A DNA stretch of 42,891 nucleotides from Chloroflexota bacterium (lineage in GTDB: Bacteria > Chloroflexota > UBA6077 > FW602-bin22), in contig SCUE01000013.1 of assembly GCA_004297775.1 (NCBI GenBank), positions 1 through 42,891 on the forward strand. Reading direction: 5' to 3'. Shown one piece after another: positions 9,122-17,342 of the stretch (its first letter is position 1; each line of letters opens with the position of its first letter). The notes beneath the pieces were generated by a model, which worked only from the letters and a program-made list of their open reading frames with translations, was not told the origin of the DNA and ran no database searches. The position numbers were made by a program, and so were the translations under genes.

Positions 9122-9988
9122 TCAGGGTATCGGTGCGATCGCGTCGCCCTCGCGCAGGGTCGGCATGAAGCGATAGCCGCGGCCGGGCACGGTCGCGATG
9201 AAGCGCGGTCGCCGCCAGTCGTCGTTCAGCCGCGTCCGCAGGTTGCGGACCTGGCGGTCGACGACGTTGCTCTCGGCCACGTAGTCCTGACCCCACAGCG
9301 CGTCCAGGATCTCCTCGCGGCTGACGACTCGGCCAGCGTTCGCGGCCAACAGGTAGAGCAGGCTCTGCTCCAGGGCGGTCAAGTGCAGCTCCGAGGACCC
9401 AGACCGCACGCTGCGGCGCAGGATGTCGATCTCCAGATCGCCCAGTCGGATCACCGGCGCGAACACGACCGCGTCCGGGTAGGATCGGCGCACCAGCGCG
9501 ATTACGCGGGCGATGAGTTCCTCGGGCGGGAACGGGAGGGTCATGATGTCGTCCACACCCCGCTCGAAGGCTTCCAGCTTGGTCCGCAGGTCGCCCCGAC
9601 GCGTCAGCGCGATCGTCGGGATCGGCCCGCCGCCGGTCGCGGCTGGGCCGATCCGATCCATGACGCGGACGCCATTCACGCCCTCCAAGTCCATGTCGAG
9701 CAGGACCATATGCGGACGCCACTGGCCGAGCGCGACCAGCGCCTCGGCGGCGCTAACAACGTGGCGAGTCTCAAAGACACCGTGGTTGAGGGTCAGCTTG
9801 ACAAGCTCGGCGACAATCGGCTGGTCCAGCACGAGCAGCACGCGCGTTGGCACGGACTTCACTGGCGCGTCAGTTGGCGCTTTTGGGGGGCGGCCGGTCC
9901 ATTGGTACGGGATTCCTCCGTCGGGAATGATAATCTGTGGCGGTGTCAAATGCACTTTACCGATGGATTCGGGGTCTGGTAGTGACAT
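9122..9988 (-). CDS. OmpR-type response regulator with degenerate receiver
   Basis: A 288-residue regulator with a 50-residue N-terminal extension, a receiver domain (about 48-165) and an OmpR/PhoB winged helix (about 185-280: LTALEQSLLYLLAANAGRVV, DRQVRNLRTRLND, VPGRGYRFM). The putative phospho-acceptor Asp lies in MVLLDMDLEG and the switch Thr in IALTRRG. The acidic pair near the start is reduced (VLLVLDQP instead of xVDDE). The conserved Lys is replaced by Leu in DIMTLPFPPEEL. Phosphorylation-dependent switching is therefore doubtful. No histidine kinase is adjacent. AGAAGG precedes the start. It is the fifth gene of the 13193-9122 operon. Confidence 0.88.
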   Translation of the reverse strand: MSLPDPESIGKVHLTPPQIIIPDGGIPYQWTGRPPKAPTDAPVKSVPTRVLLVLDQPIVAELVKLTLNHGVFETRHVVSAAEALVALGQWRPHMVLLDMDLEGVNGVRVMDRIGPAATGGGPIPTIALTRRGDLRTKLEAFERGVDDIMTLPFPPEELIARVIALVRRSYPDAVVFAPVIRLGDLEIDILRRSVRSGSSELHLTALEQSLLYLLAANAGRVVSREEILDALWGQDYVAESNVVDRQVRNLRTRLNDDWRRPRFIATVPGRGYRFMPTLREGDAIAPIP

Positions 9989-9997
9989 ACGAACCTT

Positions 9998-10837
9998 CTA
10001 GGGAGCTCCCGCGCGACGCGGTCCGGCCAGCGTCGGCTCGTCCGGGTCGGGGACCGTCCTCGAACAGTCCGCGACGCCAAGCGCCCGCAGATCGGTGCAG
10101 GCAACATCGGTCTGAAGGTCGTAGCGTCGGGCGATCGCGTGGGCCGTTGCCAGCAGACCGAGTCCCTGCGTCTTGGCCACGGCCGAGTTCCGGAGCGTGA
10201 GCCGGTGACCCCAGTTTCGTAGCAGCGCGTGGCGGAACTCGACACCGCCGACGCCGATCTGTCCAACGGCCCAGGCGTCGCGGAATGCCGCGTCGGCCAA
10301 CTGCCAGAGACCGCGGTCGTAGGCCGTCTCGGCCAGCGTCATCTTCGGTCGGCGCTCCTCGGTCGGCACGCCGAGTTGGTCGGCCCGTCGCTCGATCGAC
10401 ACCCACCGCATCGGCGCCTGGCGGCCGAGCGCCTCGTCGTCGACCTGAGTGGCGAGAAGGTCATCGAGGTCGGCCGCGTACCACAGCCGCGCCAGGGCAA
10501 GGTGAGCCTCGGCGCAATCGGGCGCGGTTGGCCGCGTCAGGCCATCGTTGGCCTCGGCCAGAGCCGCCGTGAGCTGCCCGCGCGTGAGAAGATCGCTGAC
10601 CTTCTCCGTCCTGGCAGTGAGATCGCCGCAAGGTGCCGCCGCGGCCGACCGCGGCTGCGCAGCGCGATCGATCAATAACGGGTCGCCGTTGAGCCCGGTC
10701 AGCATGCTAATCAGGATCAGGAGAGCGAGCCCGGTCACGCCGAACGCGGCCAGCGAGAGGACGACCGGCCGTCGCGAGACAATCATCGCCGGCACAATTT
10801 TGGGCAGGAACCGACGTCGTTGCAGCAGAGGCCTCAC
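9998..10837 (-). CDS. Membrane-anchored protein of unknown function, helical external domain
   Basis: A 279-residue protein with an Arg-rich N terminus, one transmembrane helix (about 24-48, SLAAFGVTGLALLILISML) and a large external domain. The external part is helical and looks like TPR or Sel1-type repeats (LLTRGQLTAALAEANDGL, EAHLALARLWYAADL, YDRGLWQLADAAFRDAW). Four cysteines outside the membrane (APCGDL, PDCAEA, VACTDL, ADCSRT) could form disulfides. It starts by GTGA overlap with the HEAGH gene and ends 9 nt before the regulator gene, so it is in the same operon. Family not recognised. Confidence 0.75.
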   Translation of the reverse strand: MRPLLQRRRFLPKIVPAMIVSRRPVVLSLAAFGVTGLALLILISMLTGLNGDPLLIDRAAQPRSAAAAPCGDLTARTEKVSDLLTRGQLTAALAEANDGLTRPTAPDCAEAHLALARLWYAADLDDLLATQVDDEALGRQAPMRWVSIERRADQLGVPTEERRPKMTLAETAYDRGLWQLADAAFRDAWAVGQIGVGGVEFRHALLRNWGHRLTLRNSAVAKTQGLGLLATAHAIARRYDLQTDVACTDLRALGVADCSRTVPDPDEPTLAGPRRAGAP

Positions 10838-11439
10838 GACGAGGATTCGCTCGGCCCCTGATTGGCATCGAGGATCGCTCGGGCACGCGCGCCGCTGGTC
10901 CCGGCCACGATCCTGCCCAGGTACGGGTATTGCGTCAGCACCTCGGCGAGGTTGCTGATCGGCGCGCCCCGGTTCTCCAGCTCATCTGCCAGGGCCTCGA
11001 TCGCAGTCCAGCGTTCGGCCACCTGCCGCTCGGCCCTCTGCCACAGGTTCGCTATCGGCATAGTACCCCGTCGTCTCGCCTCCGCGAGCATGCGCTCCAG
11101 TATCTCCCCATCCCGCTGCGCGCCGAACACGCCACCGACGTAGCGCTGCTCGGCGTGTCCGCCCGCGAGCAGCATCAGTCCGTACCGGTCGAGAAGATCG
11201 GCGTCGTGAACGACCATCTCGCGATCCCATTGTTCGTCGAAGATGATCTGACCGCTCGCGTCGCCGACGTAGATCACGCCGAAGGTCAGCCCCAGACTGT
11301 GCCCGACCGCCGCGTGGCCAGCCTCATGGAAGGCAATCAAGCCCCGGGCCGAGCTGCCGGCGGCGCCGTTCGGTGTCGCCTGGCCGAGCGTTCCGCGATC
11401 ATCTGGCCCGAGATTGCTGGCCTGCAACGGTCCGTTCAT
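10834..11439 (-). CDS. Stand-alone FtsH-like (M41) peptidase-domain protein
   Basis: A 201-residue protein with the zinc motif HEAGH at residues 38-42 (LIAFHEAGHAAVGHSLG). It continues like an FtsH protease domain: LLAGGHAEQRYVGG, then GAQRDGEILERM, whose Asp matches the third zinc ligand. FtsH proteases carry an AAA+ ATPase in front of this domain; here there is none, and no transmembrane segment. It could be a small ATP-independent peptidase or a regulatory relic. It overlaps the AI-2E-like gene upstream (ATGA) and the next gene downstream (GTGA), implying fixed stoichiometry. Its substrate is unknown; membrane neighbours make a membrane-linked role plausible. Confidence 0.8.
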   Translation of the reverse strand: MNGPLQASNLGPDDRGTLGQATPNGAAGSSARGLIAFHEAGHAAVGHSLGLTFGVIYVGDASGQIIFDEQWDREMVVHDADLLDRYGLMLLAGGHAEQRYVGGVFGAQRDGEILERMLAEARRRGTMPIANLWQRAERQVAERWTAIEALADELENRGAPISNLAEVLTQYPYLGRIVAGTSGARARAILDANQGPSESSS

Positions 11440-12626
11440 GGGGTCGCCACGTCGGTTGCGGCGCTCGCCGCCAGGACCGACCGTTCGTGGGAGCGCGACC
11501 GCATCGTTGCCGCGACGATGACCTGGAGCGCGGCCGCCACCGGTACAGCCAGGAACGCGCCCGGTAGGCCGTAGAGCGTCAGACCGACCAGGATGCCGAG
11601 CATGACCGTGAGCGGGCTGATTGCGGCGGCGTGACTCATCACACGCGGCACGAGCACGTTGCCCTCGATCTGCTGGAACACCAGCGCGAAGGCGAGCACC
11701 GCCAGCGCCGTGCCCGGCGAGATTGTGAAGGCGATCAGCACGGCTGGCAGGAAGGCCAGGAAAGGACCGACCATCGGGACCATCTCCGCGACCGCCGCGA
11801 ATGTCGCCAGTAGCACCGGACTCGGCAGGCCGAGCATGACGTACCCCAGACCGGCCACCACTCCGATCGTCAACATCAGCGTGAGTTGGCCACGCACCCA
11901 GCCGCCCCACTTCTGTTCGACCTCGAGCCAAGCTTCACTCACTTCGCGCGCTCGATGTGGACCGGCCAACTGAAGGACGACGCGCTTGACAGCATTGCGC
12001 TCAATCAGCCAGTAGAAACCGAGGAAGAACACGGTGACCAGATCGAACAGGAGCCGTGCCGCGGTCGTGCCGACCAGCACGAGTTCCGCGTCTCCCGGCG
12101 TACCCGGTGACCGCGCCGCCAGGCTGGCACGGTCAAGCGCGCCGAGCAGGGCGTCCCGCAGCGCCGGCGGCTGGAGCGGCTCGACTTCCGATCGTAGCGT
12201 CGCCAGGCGGCCGGGCAATTCCTCGGCGAACGCAGTGCCCTGCACGGCGACCGTCGGCGCGGCTATGTAGACGGGCAAGCCGACGACCAGGACGATTGCG
12301 AGGTAAACCGCCAATGCGCCGGTACCCTTGGAGAACGGCCCACGCCGCAGGCGGTTGACCAGCGGCTCGATCGCGGTTGCCAACAGGACGGCCAGGAACG
12401 CCAGCAACACTACCTCGGTCAACCGCCACAGCAAATAGCTGCCGACGACCAGGGCGAGCAGGACCATCCCCGCGCGGGCGACCTCCCCGGCCGGCAGGTG
12501 CAGGCTCACGGGCGGCGTGACGCGCCTCTCCTCGGCAATATGGTTGGCCTCGCCAATCGGGACTACGGACAGGCGATCGGTCGGCCGGAAAACGATGTCA
12601 TCCGACGCGACCGCGGCGCTTTCCAC
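11436..12626 (-). CDS. AI-2E family (UPF0118/PerM) membrane protein
   Basis: A 396-residue polytopic membrane protein. It has the family's N-terminal membrane hairpin (LLALVVGSYLLWRLTEVVLL), the LATAIEPLVNRLRRG motif and a central soluble stretch. Four or more C-terminal helices follow (LLFDLVTVFFLGFYWLIERN, then PMVGPFLAFLPAVLIAF and QQIEGNVLVPRVMSHAAAIS). Members export autoinducer-2 or act as Na+/H+-linked exporters; most have no proven substrate. It lies 6 nt after yggT and overlaps the peptidase gene, so it is an operon partner of both. Confidence 0.9.
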   Translation of the reverse strand: MESAAVASDDIVFRPTDRLSVVPIGEANHIAEERRVTPPVSLHLPAGEVARAGMVLLALVVGSYLLWRLTEVVLLAFLAVLLATAIEPLVNRLRRGPFSKGTGALAVYLAIVLVVGLPVYIAAPTVAVQGTAFAEELPGRLATLRSEVEPLQPPALRDALLGALDRASLAARSPGTPGDAELVLVGTTAARLLFDLVTVFFLGFYWLIERNAVKRVVLQLAGPHRAREVSEAWLEVEQKWGGWVRGQLTLMLTIGVVAGLGYVMLGLPSPVLLATFAAVAEMVPMVGPFLAFLPAVLIAFTISPGTALAVLAFALVFQQIEGNVLVPRVMSHAAAISPLTVMLGILVGLTLYGLPGAFLAVPVAAALQVIVAATMRSRSHERSVLAASAATDVATP

Positions 12627-12632
12627 AGCCGC

Positions 12633-13193
12633 CTACACGTCCAGATAGCGGTTCGTCAGTACGCCGATCAGCCGCACCAGGAGCCACCAGCCGAACAGGA
12701 CCACCAGCATCGCCATCAGCGTGTACGTTTCCAGGACCGCGCCGCCGGCCGCGGGCACTCCGAACAGGGTCTTGAAGGGCGCCACCAGCGGCCAGGTGAC
12801 ACCGTAGACCAGCGCCGCGAAGCTGTTATTCGGGTTTGCGCCAAGCAACGCTAAAGAGAAGCGCAACGCGAGCAACCCCTCAAGCAAGCCGACAAAGAAC
12901 CATACCGCCCGAAGGAACTCCCCGAGAGTCGGCTGTCGAGCAAAGGCACCAGTGGCTTCGTACTCGGTTGCCCCGGTCCCCGCCGGAACGCGTGTCCGTT
13001 GCCAGAATCGGCTGACGGTTCGTCTTGTCGTGGCCGGAAATGCCGTTGGCGGGATCGCCGGCGCGGCCTGTCCGACCGTGCGCACGATGCGGTGTACCGT
13101 GCCATCCGGGTCGACGATTCGCTCCTCGACCGTCGAAGTGGGCGCAGATTCGACGACCGTCTCCGTGATCCGCTCTCGTGGGTTCGACGACAT
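12633..13193 (-). CDS. YggT-family membrane protein with long N-terminal extension
   Basis: A 186-residue protein. The last 95 residues are a YggT domain with two hydrophobic segments (VWFFVGLLEGLLALRFSLAL and YTLMAMLVVLFGWWLLVRLI) linked by WPLVAPFKTLFG. The first 90 residues are charged and Pro/Thr-rich, probably cytoplasmic and disordered. YggT proteins are linked to osmotic shock and to cell-division or envelope maintenance. GAGGGAG precedes the ATG. First gene of the five-gene minus-strand operon. Confidence 0.85.
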   Translation of the reverse strand: MSSNPRERITETVVESAPTSTVEERIVDPDGTVHRIVRTVGQAAPAIPPTAFPATTRRTVSRFWQRTRVPAGTGATEYEATGAFARQPTLGEFLRAVWFFVGLLEGLLALRFSLALLGANPNNSFAALVYGVTWPLVAPFKTLFGVPAAGGAVLETYTLMAMLVVLFGWWLLVRLIGVLTNRYLDV

Positions 13194-13272
13194 TGGTCTC
13201 CCTCGTCGCGCGGCGTTCTACGTCGCGCGATCCAAGACCAGTCTCGCGTTCACATGCGGAAACAGTATGAGT

Positions 13273-13312
13273 ATCCCGTCATCGCGGCGAGGTCTCGCCG
13301 CGATGACGGGAT
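13273..13312. terminator. Perfect 19-bp inverted repeat with 2-nt spacer
   Basis: Left arm 13273-13291 begins ATCCCGTCATCGCGGC; right arm 13294-13312 is its exact complement, separated by GT. On the minus strand it follows the surface-protein gene, so it is probably its terminator, although neither side has a clear U tract. A cruciform or mobile-element end is the alternative. Confidence 0.6.
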
Positions 13313-13329
13313 GGCGTTTCTTGGCGCCG

Positions 13330-14715
13330 CTACTCCCGTATCCGTCGCAACGCCAGGCTACCGATTAGCGCGAGTCCGCCGAGCAGTAGGGCGAACAGAG
13401 CGGCACCCGGGAATCCACCGCCAGTTCGGGGCAGGCTCGTCGGGAACCGGACCGCCGGGGTCGACGTCGCGGCCACCACCGTGGCGACAGCCGTCGCGGT
13501 GACCGATTCGACCGCTCTCGCGTTGACGAAGGTGTACCCAGTCAGATTCTCGCCGCAGGTGCCGAGCCGAACGTCGAATCGGTCCGGTCCATGGCTGGTC
13601 CACCCAGTCTGGGAAACCTCGCGAACCGCGTAGGCGCCCATATCCAGACCGAGGACGTCGAAGTTGCCATTGCCGTCAGTCACCGCGCTCCTGACGACTT
13701 GATCGCCCTGGCGCAGTTCGATCGTCCAGCCCGACAGTCCCACGCCGGCGCTATCGACCTTGCGGCCTCGGATGTTACCGATGCACCGGGGACCGGGTGT
13801 CTGAACTGCCGAGACAGCGGTCGCGGTGGCCGCCGTCACCGCCGTCCGCGTCGCCGGCGGGAGCGTCGCGATGGCCGTGGCCGTCGCCGCCGTGATGGCG
13901 GTGGCGGTAGCTGCCGTAATAGCCGTGGCCGTGGCCGGGATCAGCGTCGCGGTCGCCGTCGGGGTGGCCGTCGCGGCTGGCGGTACGCCACATGCGGCGG
14001 CCGAGATCGTGTTCGTGTCCATCGTGACAGCGCCGCCGCGCGCCAGCGTCCGGCCGATCACGTTGGCGCCGTTGTTCAGCGTGATGCTCGTGACGGCGAG
14101 GATGTTTCCCTGAAAGGCGGTCGTGGTCCCGAGGGTGGCCGACGAGCCGACCTGCCAGAACACGTTGCACGAGGAGCCGCTGTTCGTGATGAGTACGGAT
14201 GAGCCGCTGGCGGTCGTTAAGGTGCTGCCGATCTTGAAGATGAACACCGCGGCGGCGTTGCCCTGCGCGTTGAGGGTGAGGGCGCCGGTCAACTGGGCCG
14301 ACGATGAAAAGCAGTACACGCCTGGCGTGAGTGTCAGGCCGCCCAGGTTCTGGCCGGTCAGGTCGGACGTGCACGCCTGTGATCCCAGGCTGTTGTAGGC
14401 GGTTGTCACGGCGTCCTGGGCCTGTGATGCCAGGGCGTCGGCCGCGTGGATCGTTCCGCTGACGACCGATCCAGGGGGGAATCCCGTAACCGAGGTGCCG
14501 GGGCTCAGGCCGAGGTCGCCCGTGACGACGGATGAGCCAGTATTGGTCACCGTCGAGCCGCCCAATACGGCGAAGCTCGCGGCCGTGCCGAGCGACGGCG
14601 CGGTCTGAAACAGACCGGTGGCCGCGCCACCGATGCCAGGGCTCACCAGAAATAGCGTACCGACGATGATCGCGGCCGACACCAGTCGCACATGCCACAT
14701 TGTTATGTTAGGCAA
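13330..14715 (-). CDS. LPxTG-type surface protein with ice-binding-like (DUF3494) domain
   Basis: A 461-residue exported protein. Residues about 8-30 form a signal peptide (LVSAAIIVGTLFLVSPG). About 38-250 matches the DUF3494 ice-binding/adhesin beta-helix (FAVLGGSTVTNTGSSVVTGD, LTLTPGVYCFSSSAQLTG, QGNILAVTSITLNNGANV). An Ala/Thr-rich linker of ATATAITA-type repeats follows. After it comes an SdrD/prealbumin-like beta domain (GNIRGRKVDSAGVGLSGWTI, then DGNGNFDVLGLDMGAYAV). The end is a sorting-type tail: LPRTGGG, a hydrophobic helix, and RRIRE. I start it at a TTG (14715) because GGAGGG lies 5-6 nt upstream; the ATG at 14700 is the alternative. Likely role: cell-surface adhesion or ice/surface binding. 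Confidence 0.85.
   Translation of the reverse strand: MPNITMWHVRLVSAAIIVGTLFLVSPGIGGAATGLFQTAPSLGTAASFAVLGGSTVTNTGSSVVTGDLGLSPGTSVTGFPPGSVVSGTIHAADALASQAQDAVTTAYNSLGSQACTSDLTGQNLGGLTLTPGVYCFSSSAQLTGALTLNAQGNAAAVFIFKIGSTLTTASGSSVLITNSGSSCNVFWQVGSSATLGTTTAFQGNILAVTSITLNNGANVIGRTLARGGAVTMDTNTISAAACGVPPAATATPTATATLIPATATAITAATATAITAATATAIATLPPATRTAVTAATATAVSAVQTPGPRCIGNIRGRKVDSAGVGLSGWTIELRQGDQVVRSAVTDGNGNFDVLGLDMGAYAVREVSQTGWTSHGPDRFDVRLGTCGENLTGYTFVNARAVESVTATAVATVVAATSTPAVRFPTSLPRTGGGFPGAALFALLLGGLALIGSLALRRIRE
13800..13975 (-). repeat. Low-complexity Ala/Thr linker repeats inside the surface protein
   Basis: The gene repeats units coding ATATAITA and close variants (ATATATLIPA, ATATAIATLPPA), built mainly from GCN and ACN codons. 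Such tracts vary in length between strains in surface proteins. Confidence 0.65.
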
Positions 14716-14854
14716 TTGTATCCCTCCAATCCGGTGTGATTGCGCTTTCGTTGGTAACTCCATATTACTACGCGACGCACATTCCGGTTGTTCCGTCGTC
14801 CTGGAATGTGGGCGGGAGTCCAAGATACGCCAAGATATTGGGCACCGCTTCAGC

Positions 14855-15826
14855 ATGGCTGAAGATATCGTCATTCCGCTGAGCGGATGGCGCGCGTACG
14901 ATTCCTCCTTGTGGCGCGCGTTGGCTGAGGCTGCGAACAGGCAGCGCTGGCGTGATCTCGCGCGGTCAGTGACATCGACCCTTTCGTTCGCGAAGAATGT
15001 CTTGGTTGATTTCGGCGAGGACGATTGCGCCACTCAGGCCGCCGCGATCGCTTACTCGGCCTTCTTTTCGATCTTTCCGCTGCTGTTGTGCGTGCTCGCG
15101 CTGGCGAGTCCGCTGGTCAACTCGCCAGATGCGCGAAATCGGATCCTGGGCTCCGCCCTCACTTACCTGCCCGGATCCGGCGAATTGATCGAGGCGACCA
15201 CCTCCAGCGTCATCGAGCAAGGCGGTCCAATCGGACTGGTCGCGGTCGTGCTCCTGCTGGTGTCCGGACTCGGGGTCTTCCAGGCAATCGTCCACGCACT
15301 CAACGTCGCCTTCGATGTTCCGCGCGAGCGTGGTCTGCTCGCGACAGTGCTGGTCTCAGCCGGGGTGCTGTTTGGCGCTGGTGGACTGATGTTGTTGTCG
15401 ATCGGCGTCACGGCTGCCGTGCAGGCTCTCGACGCGCTCAATCCTCTACTTGGAATCTCGACTCCGCGGTCCGGTCTCATCTGGGCGATCATTCCCACGA
15501 TGTTGACAGCCGCGATTGGATTTGCGTCGTTCGCTGTCTTGTACCGGGTCGCGCCGAATCGCCCGCTGTCCTGGCGCGACGTGGCCCCGGGCGCAGCGGT
15601 AGCCGCGCTGCTGTTCGAAGCCGCCAAATGGGGCTTCGTGTTCTACGTCACGAACTTCGCGAACTACGGGGCCGTCTACGGGGCGATCGGCGCGGTGATC
15701 GCGCTGCTGACGTGGTGCTACGTCTGTGGATTGATCCTTCTCCTCGGCGCGGAGGTGAGCGCGGTGTTCGCCGCACCGGTCCATCCCGCCGGGGTTGGCG
15801 GCGTATCGGGCGCGGACCTGGGATGA
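14855..15826 (+). CDS. YihY/BrkB family membrane protein
   Basis: A 323-residue inner-membrane protein with six predicted helices. It shows the family's DDCATQAAAIAYSAFFSIFP opening, the LVSGLGVFQAIVHALNVAFD segment and RDVAPGAAVAALLFEAAKWGF. The end is YGAIGAVIALLTWCYVCG and LLLGAEVSAVFA, also typical. The family was once annotated as ribonuclease BN, which is wrong for these proteins; the real function is unknown, possibly transport. It is divergent from the surface-protein gene across 139 nt. No strong ribosome binding site is visible. Confidence 0.92.
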   Translation: MAEDIVIPLSGWRAYDSSLWRALAEAANRQRWRDLARSVTSTLSFAKNVLVDFGEDDCATQAAAIAYSAFFSIFPLLLCVLALASPLVNSPDARNRILGSALTYLPGSGELIEATTSSVIEQGGPIGLVAVVLLLVSGLGVFQAIVHALNVAFDVPRERGLLATVLVSAGVLFGAGGLMLLSIGVTAAVQALDALNPLLGISTPRSGLIWAIIPTMLTAAIGFASFAVLYRVAPNRPLSWRDVAPGAAVAALLFEAAKWGFVFYVTNFANYGAVYGAIGAVIALLTWCYVCGLILLLGAEVSAVFAAPVHPAGVGGVSGADLG

Positions 15827-15908
15827 CGATAACCTCACGACCGTCCTGGGATGAGCGCACACAGTTGGAGCGTCACGGGGGAATCACCCGGACAGGAGGC
15901 ATCCAATC

Positions 15909-16139
15909 ATGATGGGGTACGAAGGCTACAGTTGGCTCGGCGGAATGGGCGGCTTCGGCGTCGCCGGCGGTCTGCTGTTCATGGTCGGGCTAGTAGCGTT
16001 GCTGGTCTGGGGCACGCGCGCTCTCCTCGACGGCCGTTCGGCAACCGGCGTCACGCCGGCGGAGATCCTGCGCCGACGCTTTGCGACCGGCGAGATCAAC
16101 CAGGTCGAGTACGAACAGGCTCGGAAGACGCTCGCATAG
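15909..16139 (+). CDS. Small membrane protein with SHOCT domain
   Basis: A 76-residue protein: Gly-rich start (MMGYEGYSWLGGMGG), one transmembrane helix (about 21-37, LLFMVGLVALLVWG) and a C-terminal SHOCT motif (TPAEILRRRFATGEINQVEY, then EQARKTL). SHOCT domains are short oligomerisation modules at protein ends. AGGAGG precedes the start. It lies before a DUF305 gene, a pairing often seen near copper or metal-stress genes. A truncated second copy starts at 17761. Confidence 0.85.
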   Translation: MMGYEGYSWLGGMGGFGVAGGLLFMVGLVALLVWGTRALLDGRSATGVTPAEILRRRFATGEINQVEYEQARKTLA

Positions 16140-16261
16140 GGCCGACTCAGGCCATCGGCGCAAACATATGCCTGGGGCTGATGGCCGCCCCGAGCTCTGA
16201 ACAATGCCAGCCACGAGCACGCGGGCCGGGATACCTGGCGCCGCACGCATAGGGAGTTGAC

Positions 16262-16957
16262 GTGACCAACAACGCGAACAGCGCGAGCAGGTTCGGCCGG
16301 CGCCGCACGTTGCGGATCGTGGGGGCACTCGCCGGCGTCGGGCTCGTCGCCTCGCTGGGCGGCACGTCCGCCCTGGCCCAGCAGTCCGGCGGCATGCCGG
16401 GTGTGGGCGCGACACGCCCTATGGGCGGCGCCGGTCAGGGCGGGATGATGGGCGGCCGGACCGCGATGATGGAGGGCATGCACGGAATGATGGGCATGAT
16501 GATGGGCGGTCTGATGGGACCGAACGCGGATCGTATCTTCATCCAGGAGATGATCCCGCACCATCAGGCGGCCGTGGCGATGGCGACCACGGCTTTCGGG
16601 CAAGCCGAGCATCCCGAGATCAAGGTGCTTGCCGAAATGATCGTCCGCACGCAGAACTGGGAGATCGAGCGGATGGCCGCCTGGCACCGGGACTGGTTTG
16701 GGACGCCGGTACCGCCCGGGAAGATGGCGGCGTCGGGGATGCACCCGTCGGCGATGGCGGGGACCAAGCCGGCCGACAAGGCGTTCCTCGAGATGATGTC
16801 CATACACCACCAGATGGCGGTGATGATGGCCTCGATGGCGCTCGGGGCGCATCAGAAGCCGGAGCTGGCGACGCTGCAACAGACGATGATCTCCGAGCAA
16901 GCCAAGGAGATCGGCCAGATGCGGTCGTGGCACCGTGCCTGGTATCCGGCCGGGTAA
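16262..16957 (+). CDS. DUF305 exported protein
   Basis: A 231-residue secreted protein. RRRTLRIVGALAGVG at the N terminus is a Tat-like signal ending near ALAQQ. A Met/Gly-rich segment (GMMGGRTAMMEGMHGMMGMM) follows and may bind copper. Two DUF305 half-repeats come next, each with a His pair and a late Trp-His: EMIPHHQAAVAMA with MAAWHRDWF, and MSIHHQMAVMMA with MRSWHRAWY. DUF305 proteins are ferritin-like four-helix proteins often linked to copper handling. GTG start at 16262 follows GGGAGTTGAC. It is in a row with SHOCT, GlsB and CsbD genes. Confidence 0.88.
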   Translation: MTNNANSASRFGRRRTLRIVGALAGVGLVASLGGTSALAQQSGGMPGVGATRPMGGAGQGGMMGGRTAMMEGMHGMMGMMMGGLMGPNADRIFIQEMIPHHQAAVAMATTAFGQAEHPEIKVLAEMIVRTQNWEIERMAAWHRDWFGTPVPPGKMAASGMHPSAMAGTKPADKAFLEMMSIHHQMAVMMASMALGAHQKPELATLQQTMISEQAKEIGQMRSWHRAWYPAG

Positions 16958-17013
16958 AGGCCCGCACGGGCTCTGCGCCGGAAGGTTTTTGGTCAGTTCT
17001 ATGGAGGTGCAAC

Positions 17014-17295
17014 GTGACACTCGAACCGGGTGGAATACTCATGTGGCTCATCGTGGGCCTCATCGCCGGCTGGCTGGCGGGCCAGTTCATGAAGAGTGGC
17101 GGCTACGGACTCGTCGGTGACATCGTCCTGGGGATCGTCGGAGCGGTCCTGGGCGGCCTGTTGTTTGGCTTTCTGATGCCCGGCAGTAGCGTCGGGTTCG
17201 TTGGCAGCATCGTGGTGGCCTTCATCGGCGCGGTCCTGTTGATCGCGATCCTGCGGGCGCTGCCCGGTCGCTCGCGGGGCATAGGAAGCGGTTGA
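17014..17295 (+). CDS. GlsB/YeaQ/YmgE-family stress membrane protein
   Basis: A 93-residue membrane protein with three Gly-rich hydrophobic helices (MWLIVGLIAGWLAGQFM, DIVLGIVGAVLGGLLFGFLM, FVGSIVVAFIGAVLLIAILR). The GWLAGQFMKSGGYGLVGD signature is that of transglycosylase-associated or GlsB proteins. A GTG at 17014 is chosen because GGAGGTG is 4 nt upstream; the ATG at 17041 would remove a typical N-terminal lead. Stress-induced in related bacteria, molecular role unknown. Confidence 0.88.
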   Translation: MTLEPGGILMWLIVGLIAGWLAGQFMKSGGYGLVGDIVLGIVGAVLGGLLFGFLMPGSSVGFVGSIVVAFIGAVLLIAILRALPGRSRGIGSG

Positions 17296-17342
17296 CCGTG
17301 TCTTCGATTGGGCAAGCGGAAATGGGTTCGGAGGAATCTTGA

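Noticed and set aside
10998..11931. Upstream extension of the HEAGH gene to 11931
   Set aside because: The added sequence is an Arg/Gly-rich shadow of the AI-2E gene. The ATG at 11439 overlaps that gene's stop as ATGA, as expected for an operon.
15926..17020. A 364-codon minus-strand frame opposite the SHOCT and DUF305 genes
   Set aside because: It is His/Arg/Pro-rich and antisense to two well-supported genes; not coding.
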